This document shows, piece after piece, positions 1-5,738 of a stretch of 5,738 bases of DNA. A program made the position numbers and the translations under genes. Every line of letters begins with the position of its first letter. Within the stretch, counting starts at the first letter, position 1. The stretch covers positions 448-6,185 of the forward strand of contig DQED01000447.1 of NCBI GenBank assembly GCA_003525525.1, read 5' to 3'. The DNA comes from Desulfovibrio sp. (GTDB lineage: Bacteria > Desulfobacterota > Desulfovibrionia > Desulfovibrionales > Desulfovibrionaceae). The notes beneath the pieces are model-generated. The model made no database searches, was not told the DNA's origin, and saw only the letters and a list, made by a program, of their open reading frames with translations.

Positions 1-897
<897 letters not shown>

Positions 898-902
898 ACG
901 CC

Positions 903-1328
903 ATGGCCCAACTTCTCCTTGAAATCGTCACTCCGGACAAGCTCGTCTTGTCCCAGGACGTGGAGTACGTGGGCGCGCCGGGTCTGCTTGGCGAATTCGG
1001 CGTCATGGCCAACCACATCCCGTTTCTGTCCGCCCTTGGCATCGGCAGTCTGATGTACAAGGTCGGCGGCAAGGCGAACTATGTCTTCGTCTCCGGCGGG
1101 TTCGCGGAAGTGTCCGGCAACAAGGTGACGATCCTGGCCGAAGTGGCCGAACGTCCCGAGGACATCGACGTGGAACGCGCCCGCCGCGCCCAGGACCGCG
1201 CCAAGCAGCGCCTGGAACGCGAGAAGGAGAAAGTCGACTTCGCCAGGGCGCAGGCCGCCATGCAGCGCGCGTTGTACCGCATGAAAGTGCGGGAAACCGC
1301 CGGCACGATCGCCTCCACCGCCCACTAG
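903..1328 (+). CDS. atpC: F1Fo ATP synthase subunit epsilon
   Basis: Epsilon subunit (141 aa) of the central rotor stalk. It links gamma to the c-ring and can inhibit ATP hydrolysis through its C-terminal helices. The N-terminal beta-sandwich (about residues 1-85) shows [24 protein letters not shown] with Glu31 and His38 (positions of E. coli epsilon c-ring contacts), and [10 protein letters not shown]. The C-terminal helical domain (about 88-131) carries IDVERA at 88-93, the I(L)DxxRA signature of ATP-sensing Bacillus-type epsilon subunits, plus later arginines R99, R103, R115, R122 and R126. That this protein binds ATP is inferred from the motif only. The start is ATG at 903, 8 nt after AAAGGA at 889-894 within the end of atpD. 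It is the last gene before the terminator at 1357-1387, so it is the ordinary operon copy. Confidence 0.96.
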   Translation: MAQLLLEIVTPDKLVLSQDVEYVGAPGLLGEFGVMANHIPFLSALGIGSLMYKVGGKANYVFVSGGFAEVSGNKVTILAEVAERPEDIDVERARRAQDRAKQRLEREKEKVDFARAQAAMQRALYRMKVRETAGTIASTAH

Positions 1329-1356
1329 CCGTATCGGGCGATAGACACGACGACTA

Positions 1357-1387
1357 CGGGCGGATCCTCGGATCCGCCCGTTTTTTT
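1357..1387 (+). terminator. Intrinsic terminator closing the atp operon
   Basis: An 11-base arm CGGGCGGATCC (1357-1367) is followed by TC and its exact reverse complement GGATCCGCCCG (1370-1380), then seven T residues (1381-1387). In practice this is a 10-bp GC-rich stem with a CTCG loop and a U-tract, a classic Rho-independent terminator. It begins 28 nt after the atpC stop. It implies that most transcripts from the atp operon end here and that the second atpC and glmU need their own promoter or rely on readthrough. Between 1388 and 1463 I found no convincing promoter: TTGTCC (1405-1410) with TAGCGT (1426-1431) has only a 15-nt spacer and a poor -10. Confidence 0.93.
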
Positions 1388-1463
1388 CGTGGCTGCGCCG
1401 TCTTTTGTCCGCGTTCTTTTCCTGGTAGCGTAGCGGAAATGAATCCGCCAGAAGGTGCTTTTT

Positions 1464-1910
1464 ATGTCCCTGACGCTGAGCCTTGAGATCGTGACGCCGG
1501 ACAAGGTCGTGCTCCGTTGCGACGCCGCAGCGGTGACGGCGCCCGGGGTTGCCGGCGAATTCACGGCCCTGCCTCTGCATGTTCCGTTTCTGAGCGCCCT
1601 GCGCATCGGATCCCTGCACTACCGCGGCGCGACGCAAAACGGCACGGTTTTCGTCAGCGGCGGCTTCGCCGACGTGACCCGCGACAAGGTGCTCATCCTG
1701 GCCGAAGTGGCCGAGCTTCCCGAAGAGATCGACGTGGACCGCGCCCGAAAGGCCCGCGAACGCGCCCTGGCCAGGATTTTGGCCGTGCACAAGGAAGATA
1801 TCGACTACTTCCGGGCCAGAACCGCCCTGGAACGCGCCGTCACCCGCATCAAGGTGTACGAACTTTCCGCTTCGGGCCTGGGCGCAGTGCGTCTCCCCCG
1901 GCATGCCTAG
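1464..1910 (+). CDS. atpC: Second ATP synthase epsilon-type subunit (atpC paralogue)
   Basis: A 148-aa protein clearly homologous to the AtpC just upstream: a hand alignment gives about 71 identities in 130 positions with a single one-residue gap. It keeps [21 protein letters not shown] with Glu32 and His39 (c-ring contact positions), [17 protein letters not shown] and the ATP-sensor-like IDVDRA at 89-94, with R100, R104, R117, R124 and R128. Differences are the loop after GEF (TALPLH instead of GVMANH), the region around 54-61, one extra residue in the C-terminal hairpin near 106-112, and a tail of about 15 residues rich in small residues. ATG at 1464 is preferred, with AGAAGG at 1450-1455 spaced 8 nt upstream; an in-frame GTG at 1455 lies on that site. 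The gene lies beyond the atp terminator and 48 nt before glmU. The frame is intact and motifs are kept, so it is probably expressed, possibly as an alternative epsilon. Whether it assembles into F1Fo is unknown. Confidence 0.9.
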   Translation: MSLTLSLEIVTPDKVVLRCDAAAVTAPGVAGEFTALPLHVPFLSALRIGSLHYRGATQNGTVFVSGGFADVTRDKVLILAEVAELPEEIDVDRARKARERALARILAVHKEDIDYFRARTALERAVTRIKVYELSASGLGAVRLPRHA

Positions 1911-1958
1911 GCGGTTCCCCTCCTTTTCCGTGGAGTTCAACAGCATTCGGAGAATGAC

Positions 1959-3320
1959 ATGTACGAGCGTATCGGCGCATTGATCCTGGCCGCGGGCAAG
2001 GGCACGCGCATGAAGAGCGACGCGCCCAAGGTGCTCAAGACCCTGCTCGGCGAGCCCATGCTCTGGTATGGCCAGCAGGCCCTGGCCGCGCTTTGCGGCG
2101 CGCGCGTGCTGACCGTGGTCGGCCACCGGGCGGACATGGTCGCGGCCGCGTTTCCGGACCTGGCCGATCGCTTCGTGCTCCAGGCCGAACAGCGCGGCAC
2201 CGGACACGCGCTCATGGCCGCCATGCCGCGCCTTGCGCAGGAAGGCCGCGAATACGTGCTCGTGGTCAACGGCGACGCGCCCCTCGTCACGCCGGAGAAT
2301 CTTGCCGCCTTCCTGGACGTCGCCCTTGGCGCCGCGAGCGACGTGGCCTTCGTCTCCATCGAGCTGCCCGATCCCGGGGCCTACGGCAGGGTCGTGCGCC
2401 GGGGCGGGGCCGTGCGCATCGTCGAGGCCAAGGACTACGACGCCTCCCGCGACGGACCGGCCAGCGGCGAGATCAACGCCGGCGTGTACCTGCTGCGCCT
2501 TGCCGCGGTCGCGCCGCTGCTTTCACGGCTCGGCAACGACAACACGAGCGGCGAATACTACATCACCGACCTCGTGGGCCTGGCCCAGGCCGCCGGCGGC
2601 AAGGTGCTGGCCGTCAACCGGGGCGACGATCCGGCCTACCTCGGCATCAACAGCCCGGCGGAACTGGTCGCGGCCGAGGAGAGCCTGCGTCGGCGCGTCG
2701 TGGCCGGGCTGCTTGACGCGGGCGTCATCGTGCGCGCGGCGGACAGCGTGCGCGTCGGGCCGCGCGTGACCGTCGCACCCGGGGCGGAGCTGTGCGGGCC
2801 GCTCGAACTCTACGGCGCGACGACCGTGGACGCGGGCGCGATCCTGCGGTCACACAATGTCCTTATCGACGCCGCAATCGGCGCAAATGTCACCGTGCAA
2901 TCGTTTTGTCACCTGGAAAACGCCCGGGTGGCGCGCGGCGCGCAGGTCGGTCCCTACGCCCGGCTGCGGCCGGGAGCGGTGCTCGAAGAGGACGCGCGCG
3001 TCGGCAATTTCGTGGAAATGAAAAAGGCCACCCTGGGCAAGGGGGCCAAGGCCAGCCACCTGACCTACCTCGGCGACGCCGAGGTGGGCGCGGGCAGCAA
3101 CATCGGGGCCGGCACCATTACCTGCAACTACGACGGAACGCACAAGCACAAGACGGTCATCGGGGAGGGGGCGTTCATCGGTTCCAACAGCGCCCTGGTC
3201 GCGCCGGTGACCATCGGTGCGCGCGCCCTTGTCGGGGCCGGTTCCGTGATTACCTCCGATGTGCCGGAGGGCGCGCTGGCCCTGGCGCGCGGCAGGCAGG
3301 TGACGAAGCCGCGCAATTGA
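1959..3320 (+). CDS. glmU: Bifunctional GlmU: glucosamine-1-P acetyltransferase / GlcNAc-1-P uridylyltransferase
   Basis: Cytoplasmic enzyme that acetylates glucosamine-1-phosphate with acetyl-CoA and then couples the product to UTP, giving UDP-GlcNAc for peptidoglycan and lipid A. The length of 453 aa matches the family (456 in E. coli). The N-terminal Rossmann-like uridylyltransferase (about 1-230) shows LILAAGKGTRM at 8-18, PKVL with Lys24, the uracil-binding QAEQRGTGHA at 75-84, metal-binding Asp106 in NGDAPL, GEINAGVY, and SGEYYITD. A linker leads into a left-handed beta-helix (about 255-445) of hexapeptide repeats. It contains ARLRPGA, the NFVEMKKA block, catalytic His367 in SHLTYLGDAE (E. 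coli H363) and NIGAGTITCNYDG. The ATG at 1959 has GGAG at 1949-1952. Genes follow at close spacing (43 nt to the coiled-coil gene), suggesting an operon. In E. coli too, glmU follows atpC, although here a second atpC intervenes. Confidence 0.97.
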   Translation: MYERIGALILAAGKGTRMKSDAPKVLKTLLGEPMLWYGQQALAALCGARVLTVVGHRADMVAAAFPDLADRFVLQAEQRGTGHALMAAMPRLAQEGREYVLVVNGDAPLVTPENLAAFLDVALGAASDVAFVSIELPDPGAYGRVVRRGGAVRIVEAKDYDASRDGPASGEINAGVYLLRLAAVAPLLSRLGNDNTSGEYYITDLVGLAQAAGGKVLAVNRGDDPAYLGINSPAELVAAEESLRRRVVAGLLDAGVIVRAADSVRVGPRVTVAPGAELCGPLELYGATTVDAGAILRSHNVLIDAAIGANVTVQSFCHLENARVARGAQVGPYARLRPGAVLEEDARVGNFVEMKKATLGKGAKASHLTYLGDAEVGAGSNIGAGTITCNYDGTHKHKTVIGEGAFIGSNSALVAPVTIGARALVGAGSVITSDVPEGALALARGRQVTKPRN

Positions 3321-3363
3321 GGCCGCTGCTTGCTTTTCGGGGCATTGCGTTGTAGGAAGGGAC

Positions 3364-3543
3364 ATGGACATTTTCGATACGCTTGAAGATCGGGTGGAGA
3401 AGCTTCTGGCCCGTAAAAAGGCCCTGGAAGAGGAGAACGCCGCACTTCGAGCCGAGGCGTCGCGGCTTGCCGAAGAGAAAAAAGCCGTGGCACAAAGGAT
3501 CGACAGCCTTCTGGAAAAGCTCCAGACGGAACTCGATTCGTAA
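3364..3543 (+). CDS. zapB: Short coiled-coil protein, ZapB-like cell division factor
   Basis: A 59-aa protein starting MDIFDTLEDRVEKLLAR and ending KLQTELDS. Apart from the first few residues it is one continuous amphipathic helix with leucine/isoleucine heptads, rich in Glu, Lys, Arg and Ala, with an EEENAALRAEASRL core around residues 23-36. Size, charge and an all-helical coiled coil fit the ZapB (DUF904) family, cytoplasmic filament-forming proteins that stabilise the FtsZ ring. Its place directly before zapA supports that reading, since ZapA is ZapB's partner at the Z ring in E. coli. The start is firm: ATG at 3364 sits 2-3 nt after the end of a purine-rich AGGAAGGG at 3354-3361, with no better start nearby. 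Short coiled coils resemble one another, so the family name leans on context; a generic coiled-coil protein is the alternative. Confidence 0.8.
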   Translation: MDIFDTLEDRVEKLLARKKALEEENAALRAEASRLAEEKKAVAQRIDSLLEKLQTELDS

Positions 3544-3588
3544 GCGCCAGGCCGGCAGGCCGGTCGGGTGGGTCTTCCCGGTACGCCG

Positions 3589-3843
3589 ATGCCCAGCTAC
3601 AATTTGTCCATTTTGGGCTTAGATTTGTCGTTTAAGACGGACGCGCCGCAGGAGCGCGTCGATTCCGCCAGGGAATTGGTGGAACAACGATACAACATGT
3701 TGAAGGCGGGCGGGAAAGCTCTCGGCAAGGAGAAATTGCTGGCCTTTGTCGCATTGGGTCTGGCCGACGATGTGCTCATGTCGCACCGGCAGCTCGGCGA
3801 TCTGGAATCCCGGGTTTCAAAGCTGCTGACAAAGATAGATTGA
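3589..3843 (+). CDS. zapA: Cell division protein ZapA
   Basis: An 84-aa protein of the ZapA family, which bundles FtsZ protofilaments at midcell. The N-terminal strand pair YNLSILGLDLSFKTDA (4-19) corresponds to the beta-hairpin of E. coli ZapA. A helix follows with ARELVEQRYNMLKAGGK (about 26-42), then the hydrophobic LLAFVALGLADDVL helix typical of the globular head, and a short C-terminal coiled coil (RQLGDLESRVSKLL). It is shorter than E. coli ZapA (109 aa), mostly by a reduced C-terminal coil. Two in-frame starts exist: ATG at 3589, which gives the usual few residues before the first strand, and GTG at 3568, which adds seven residues. Neither has a clear ribosome binding site, so the start is uncertain. 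Its codons are less GC-biased than its neighbours' (several TTG and one TTA near the 5' end). A 6S RNA gene follows, as in E. coli. Confidence 0.88.
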   Translation: MPSYNLSILGLDLSFKTDAPQERVDSARELVEQRYNMLKAGGKALGKEKLLAFVALGLADDVLMSHRQLGDLESRVSKLLTKID

Positions 3844-3869
3844 ACGTCGCCGGACGGCGGCGGTACAGG
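3840..3869 (+). promoter_or_regulatory. Weak candidate promoter for 6S RNA
   Basis: TTGAAC (3840-3845) matches four of six -35 bases. After an 18-nt spacer, TACAGG (3864-3869) matches only three of six -10 bases. A start about 7 nt downstream would fall near 3876-3877, where the outer 6S pairing begins, which is the main argument for it. It overlaps the zapA stop codon. The alternative is that 6S RNA is processed from the zapA transcript. Confidence 0.25.
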
Positions 3870-3882
3870 GAAAAGTTCCCTG
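3866..3882. repeat. Perfect 7-bp inverted repeat at the 6S RNA 5' boundary
   Basis: CAGGGAA (3866-3872), loop AAG, and TTCCCTG (3876-3882) are exact reverse complements. It lies just after zapA and spans the predicted 6S 5' end. No T-tract follows, so it is a poor terminator. It could be a processing site, an operator, or a hairpin that competes with the outer 6S stem. Confidence 0.5.
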
Positions 3883-4051
3883 GGGTGTGCGTGATCGTTA
3901 ATTTATTTTTGAGCCGATACTCAAAAATAGGATGCCGCGACGCGTGGCCGGTGAGCGTGCCCGGCTTCGTCCGGGTGGCCTGAAGGTCAAACAGGGGCGT
4001 CCACCTTGGTTGCCAAGGTTCAAAAGAATTAACGACACGGCGCTCCGGGGC
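3877..4051 (+). ncRNA. ssrS: 6S RNA (regulator of sigma70-RNA polymerase)
   Basis: About 175 nt with the 6S layout. The closing stem includes CGTTAATT (3896-3903) pairing exactly with AATTAACG (4027-4034), with further imperfect pairing outwards to CCC at 3878-3880 and GGG at 4047-4049. GAGCCGATA (3911-3919) is identical to the E. coli 5' bubble block containing the pRNA start U44. The upper stem pairs GACGC (3939-3943) with GCGTC (3997-4001), and GGCC with GGCC nearer the tip. The apical hairpin is CCCGG-CTTCGT-CCGGG (3960-3975). The 3' bubble carries the CCTTGG-TTG-CCAAGG hairpin (4004-4018), followed by GTTCAA as in E. coli. 6S RNA mimics an open promoter and holds sigma70 holoenzyme in slow growth. 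The ends are estimated from pairing and may be off by several bases. The position directly after zapA matches E. coli ssrS. Confidence 0.9.
3904..3929. repeat. Perfect 10-bp inverted repeat around the predicted pRNA start in 6S RNA
   Basis: TATTTTTGAG (3904-3913), loop CCGATA, and CTCAAAAATA (3920-3929) are exact reverse complements. The repeat occupies the 5' strand of the 6S central bubble, starts one base after the closing stem ends (3903) and puts the predicted pRNA start template base T3918 in the loop. It does not compete with the closing stem, so it could form as a side hairpin opposite the 4004-4018 hairpin. It is AT-rich in an otherwise GC-rich window. Confidence 0.75.
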
Positions 4052-4141
4052 TTTTATATAAACCAGGAGACCCCGCACCCCGGCCTTTGCGGCGGCCGGC
4101 CGACGCGGTACCTGGAAGCGCGCCATTCCCCGTGCGGCCTC

Positions 4142-4184
4142 AAAAGGCCCGCTCTCAGGATTCCCCGCGGAATCCGGCTCTTTT
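4142..4184 (+). terminator. Possible terminator downstream of 6S RNA
   Basis: GGATTCC (4158-4164), loop CCGC, and GGAATCC (4169-4175) form a perfect 7-bp stem, followed by GGCTCTTTT ending at 4184. An outer pairing of AAAAGGCC (4142-4149) with GGC-CTTTT (4176-4184, one bulged T) would enclose it, leaving an 8-nt internal bulge. The T-run is short and set back from the inner stem, so it would be a weak terminator. It could equally be part of the rny leader. Confidence 0.35.
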
Positions 4185-4200
4185 CATGCGTGCCCTTTCC

Positions 4201-4219
4201 TCTCCCCCGCTTCGGGAGA
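4201..4219 (+). promoter_or_regulatory. rny ribosome binding site inside a hairpin
   Basis: GGGAG at 4214-4218, 5 nt before the ATG, is the only good Shine-Dalgarno site and fixes the rny start at 4224. TCTCCC (4201-4206) is the exact reverse complement of GGGAGA (4214-4219) with a 7-nt loop. The whole ribosome binding site could therefore be sequestered. Whether it folds in vivo, and whether folding is regulated, is not known. Confidence 0.55.
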
Positions 4220-4223
4220 ACGT

Positions 4224-5738
4224 ATGGAATTCTCGACCATATTCATGGGCATTTTCGGCGTGGGCATCGGCCTCCCCGCCGGCTACTACCTCGACAAGTG
4301 GATTTCGCAAAAAACGCTCAACGAGGCCAAAACGCTCGCCGACCGCATCCTCGACGAGGCGCGCAAGGAGGCTTCCGCGCACAAGAAGGAAGTCGTGCTC
4401 GCCGCCCAGGACGAGCTTTTCCGTCAGAAGCAGGACCTGGAAAAGGAGTTCCGCGACAAGATCGCCTCCGTCGAGGAAAAAGAGGAACAGGTGCTGCGCC
4501 GCCGCGAGCGCCTGGAGGAAAAGCAGGAACAGATCGTCCAGAAGGAAACCGAGCTGCTCGCCGTGGAAAAACGCCTCACCGGCAAGGAGCGCGAGCTCGA
4601 CGAGAAAGGCGAAGAGCTTTCCCGCCTGGCCGAGGAACACGACAAGCGCCTGCAGGAGATTTCCGGCCTGACCATGGAAGAGGCGAAAAAGCGCCTCATG
4701 GCCGAGATCGAGTCCAAGACGCGCCATGACGCCGCGCGCATGATCCGCCAGATCGAGATGGAGGCCAAGGAAACCGCGGACAAGAGCGGCAAGAAGATTC
4801 TCGCCCTGGCCATCCAGCGCTATGCCGGCGATTTCGTGGCCGAGCAGACCGTCACCGCCGTGACCCTGCCCTCCGAGGAAATGAAGGGCCGCATCATCGG
4901 CCGCGAGGGCCGCAACATCCGCGCCCTGGAAGCCGCCACGGGCGTGGACCTCATCATCGACGACACCCCCGAGACCGTCATCCTTTCGGCGTTTTCGCCG
5001 CTCAAGCGCCAGATCGCCAAGATGGCCCTCGAACGCCTCATCACCGACGGCCGCATCCATCCCGCGCGCATCGAGGACATCGTGAAAAAGTGCGAGCAGG
5101 AGCTCGACATCAAGATTCGCGAGATCGGCGAGCAGGCCACCTTCGACAGCGGCGTCCACGGCATCCACCCCGAGCTCGTGCGCCTTCTCGGCCAGCTCCA
5201 GTACCGCACCAGCTATTCGCAAAACGTGCTCCAGCACTCCCTCGAGGTCGCCACCCTCGCCGGCATCATGGCCGCCGAGCTCGGCCTCGACGTCAAGCGC
5301 GCCAAGCGCGCCGGCCTGCTCCACGACATCGGCAAGGCCGTGGACCACGAGATCGAAGGCCCCCACGCCATGATCGGCGCGGATCTGGCCAAGAAGTTCG
5401 GCGAACCCGCCGACATCCTGCACGCCATCCAGGCCCACCACGAGGACGTGCCGCCCAAGTCCGTGCTGGCGACCCTGGTCCAGGCCGCGGACAGCCTCTC
5501 CGGCGCGCGTCCGGGCGCGCGCAAGGAGCTGCTCGAAAGCTACGTCAAGCGCCTGGAGGAACTCGAGAACCTGGCCATGGACTTCAACGGCGTGTCCAAG
5601 GCCTACGCCATCCAGGCCGGCCGCGAGATCCGCGTGGTCGTCGATTCCGAGAACGTGGACGACGACAAGACGTTCCTGCTCTGCAAGGACATCGCCAAGC
5701 GCATCGAGGACAACCTGACCTACCCCGGCCAGATCCGG
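4224..5738 (+). CDS. rny: Ribonuclease Y, 3' end outside window
   Basis: Membrane-anchored endoribonuclease that starts mRNA decay by cutting single-stranded RNA. The frame is open for 505 codons to the window edge. The family is about 515-520 aa, and the last residues (NLTYPGQIR) are usually followed by only a dozen or so more. Order of domains: an N-terminal membrane segment (about 4-23, [20 protein letters not shown]); a long, highly charged Glu/Lys/Arg coiled coil (about 30-200); a KH RNA-binding domain with [15 protein letters not shown] from residue 222; and an HD metal-dependent phosphohydrolase domain with His338 (QHSLEVA), His367-Asp368 (LLHDIGKA) and Asp423 (QAADSLSG). All expected catalytic residues are present. 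The start is set by GGGAG at 4214-4218 and by the membrane segment beginning directly after it. RNase Y is common in Firmicutes and Desulfobacterota but not in most gammaproteobacteria, which supports the taxonomic guess. Confidence 0.96.
   Translation, partial: MEFSTIFMGIFGVGIGLPAGYYLDKWISQKTLNEAKTLADRILDEARKEASAHKKEVVLAAQDELFRQKQDLEKEFRDKIASVEEKEEQVLRRRERLEEKQEQIVQKETELLAVEKRLTGKERELDEKGEELSRLAEEHDKRLQEISGLTMEEAKKRLMAEIESKTRHDAARMIRQIEMEAKETADKSGKKILALAIQRYAGDFVAEQTVTAVTLPSEEMKGRIIGREGRNIRALEAATGVDLIIDDTPETVILSAFSPLKRQIAKMALERLITDGRIHPARIEDIVKKCEQELDIKIREIGEQATFDSGVHGIHPELVRLLGQLQYRTSYSQNVLQHSLEVATLAGIMAAELGLDVKRAKRAGLLHDIGKAVDHEIEGPHAMIGADLAKKFGEPADILHAIQAHHEDVPPKSVLATLVQAADSLSGARPGARKELLESYVKRLEELENLAMDFNGVSKAYAIQAGREIRVVVDSENVDDDKTFLLCKDIAKRIEDNLTYPGQIR

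Larger units (their letters stand above)
4052..4223 (+). other. Gene-free leader between 6S RNA and rny
   Basis: 172 nt with no supported coding region or tRNA. It opens with TTTTATATAAA (4052-4062), which looks like a -10 but has no matching -35. It then holds a stem CCGGCC/GGCCGG (4080-4085 with 4094-4099), a stem GGCCT/AGGCC (4136-4140 with 4145-4149), the GGATTCC/GGAATCC stem described under the terminator, and a hairpin over the rny ribosome binding site. It may contain a 6S 3' processing region and the rny promoter and 5' UTR. I cannot place a promoter with confidence. Confidence 0.6.

Noticed and set aside
1405..1431. Promoter-like TTGTCC ... TAGCGT before the second atpC
   Set aside because: The spacer is only 15 nt and the -10 is poor. 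It was not strong enough to list as a feature, although some promoter is likely needed here.
1439..1486. A 15-codon leader-like ORF starting ATG at 1439 and overlapping the second atpC
   Set aside because: It has no convincing ribosome binding site, no regulatory codon run and no attenuator structure. It could arise by chance.
2093..2716. Alternative-frame open stretches inside glmU (2093-2716, 2233-2769, 2792-3355)
   Set aside because: Arg/Ala/Pro-rich shadows of a gene whose own frame matches GlmU end to end.
4055..4062. TATATAAA as an rny promoter -10
   Set aside because: No -35 element at 16-18 nt spacing. The bases directly follow the 6S 3' end and may be part of its termination or processing.
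3932..4729. Plus-strand open frame of 265 codons through the 6S RNA and into rny
   Set aside because: It runs through the structured 6S RNA and then out of frame with RNase Y, and has an arginine/proline-rich translation with no recognisable domain and no ribosome binding site.
4155..5441. Minus-strand open frame of 428 codons opposite rny
   Set aside because: Its leucine/glycine/histidine-rich translation is the mirror of RNase Y's charged coiled coil and codon bias. The plus frame has complete KH and HD motifs.

Overview
The window is GC-rich, all of its genes lie on the + strand, and the set reads as core bacterial housekeeping. It contains the 3' part of atpD, atpC, a second gene for an ATP-synthase epsilon-type subunit, glmU, a short coiled-coil ZapB-like gene, zapA, a 6S RNA gene and the 5' nine-tenths or more of rny (RNase Y). 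RNase Y together with a proteobacterial-style 6S RNA, a glmU-zapB-zapA cluster and high GC points to a Desulfovibrio-like member of the Desulfobacterota (former Deltaproteobacteria). That placement is an inference from gene content and remembered gene order, not a database match.

Layout: 1-1328 is the tail of the F1Fo ATP synthase operon (beta, then epsilon). It is closed at 1357-1387 by a textbook intrinsic terminator. A second epsilon-type subunit follows at 1464-1910, about 55% identical to the first by hand alignment, and stands immediately upstream of glmU (1959-3320). GlmU makes UDP-GlcNAc for peptidoglycan and LPS. Next come a 59-residue coiled-coil protein (3364-3543, ZapB-like) and ZapA (3589-3843), both probable Z-ring accessory proteins. 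The spacing from the second atpC to zapA (43-48 nt gaps) suggests one transcription unit linking envelope precursor synthesis and division.

Directly after zapA is a 6S RNA (about 3877-4051), recognised by its GAGCCGATA block, terminal hairpin, 3' bubble hairpin and pairing ends. The zapA-6S order is the same as in E. coli. The 6S gene holds a perfect 10-bp inverted repeat around the predicted product-RNA (pRNA) start site, the most unusual structural detail here. The 172 nt between 6S and rny contain several hairpins but no recognisable gene; the last of these hairpins covers the rny ribosome binding site. RNase Y (4224 to the end) has the full membrane anchor, coiled coil, KH and HD layout and is cut off only by the window edge.

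No mobile elements, CRISPR arrays, tRNAs or minus-strand genes were found. The best candidates for something under-described are the duplicated epsilon subunit placed outside the ATP synthase operon and the hairpin in the 6S template strand.
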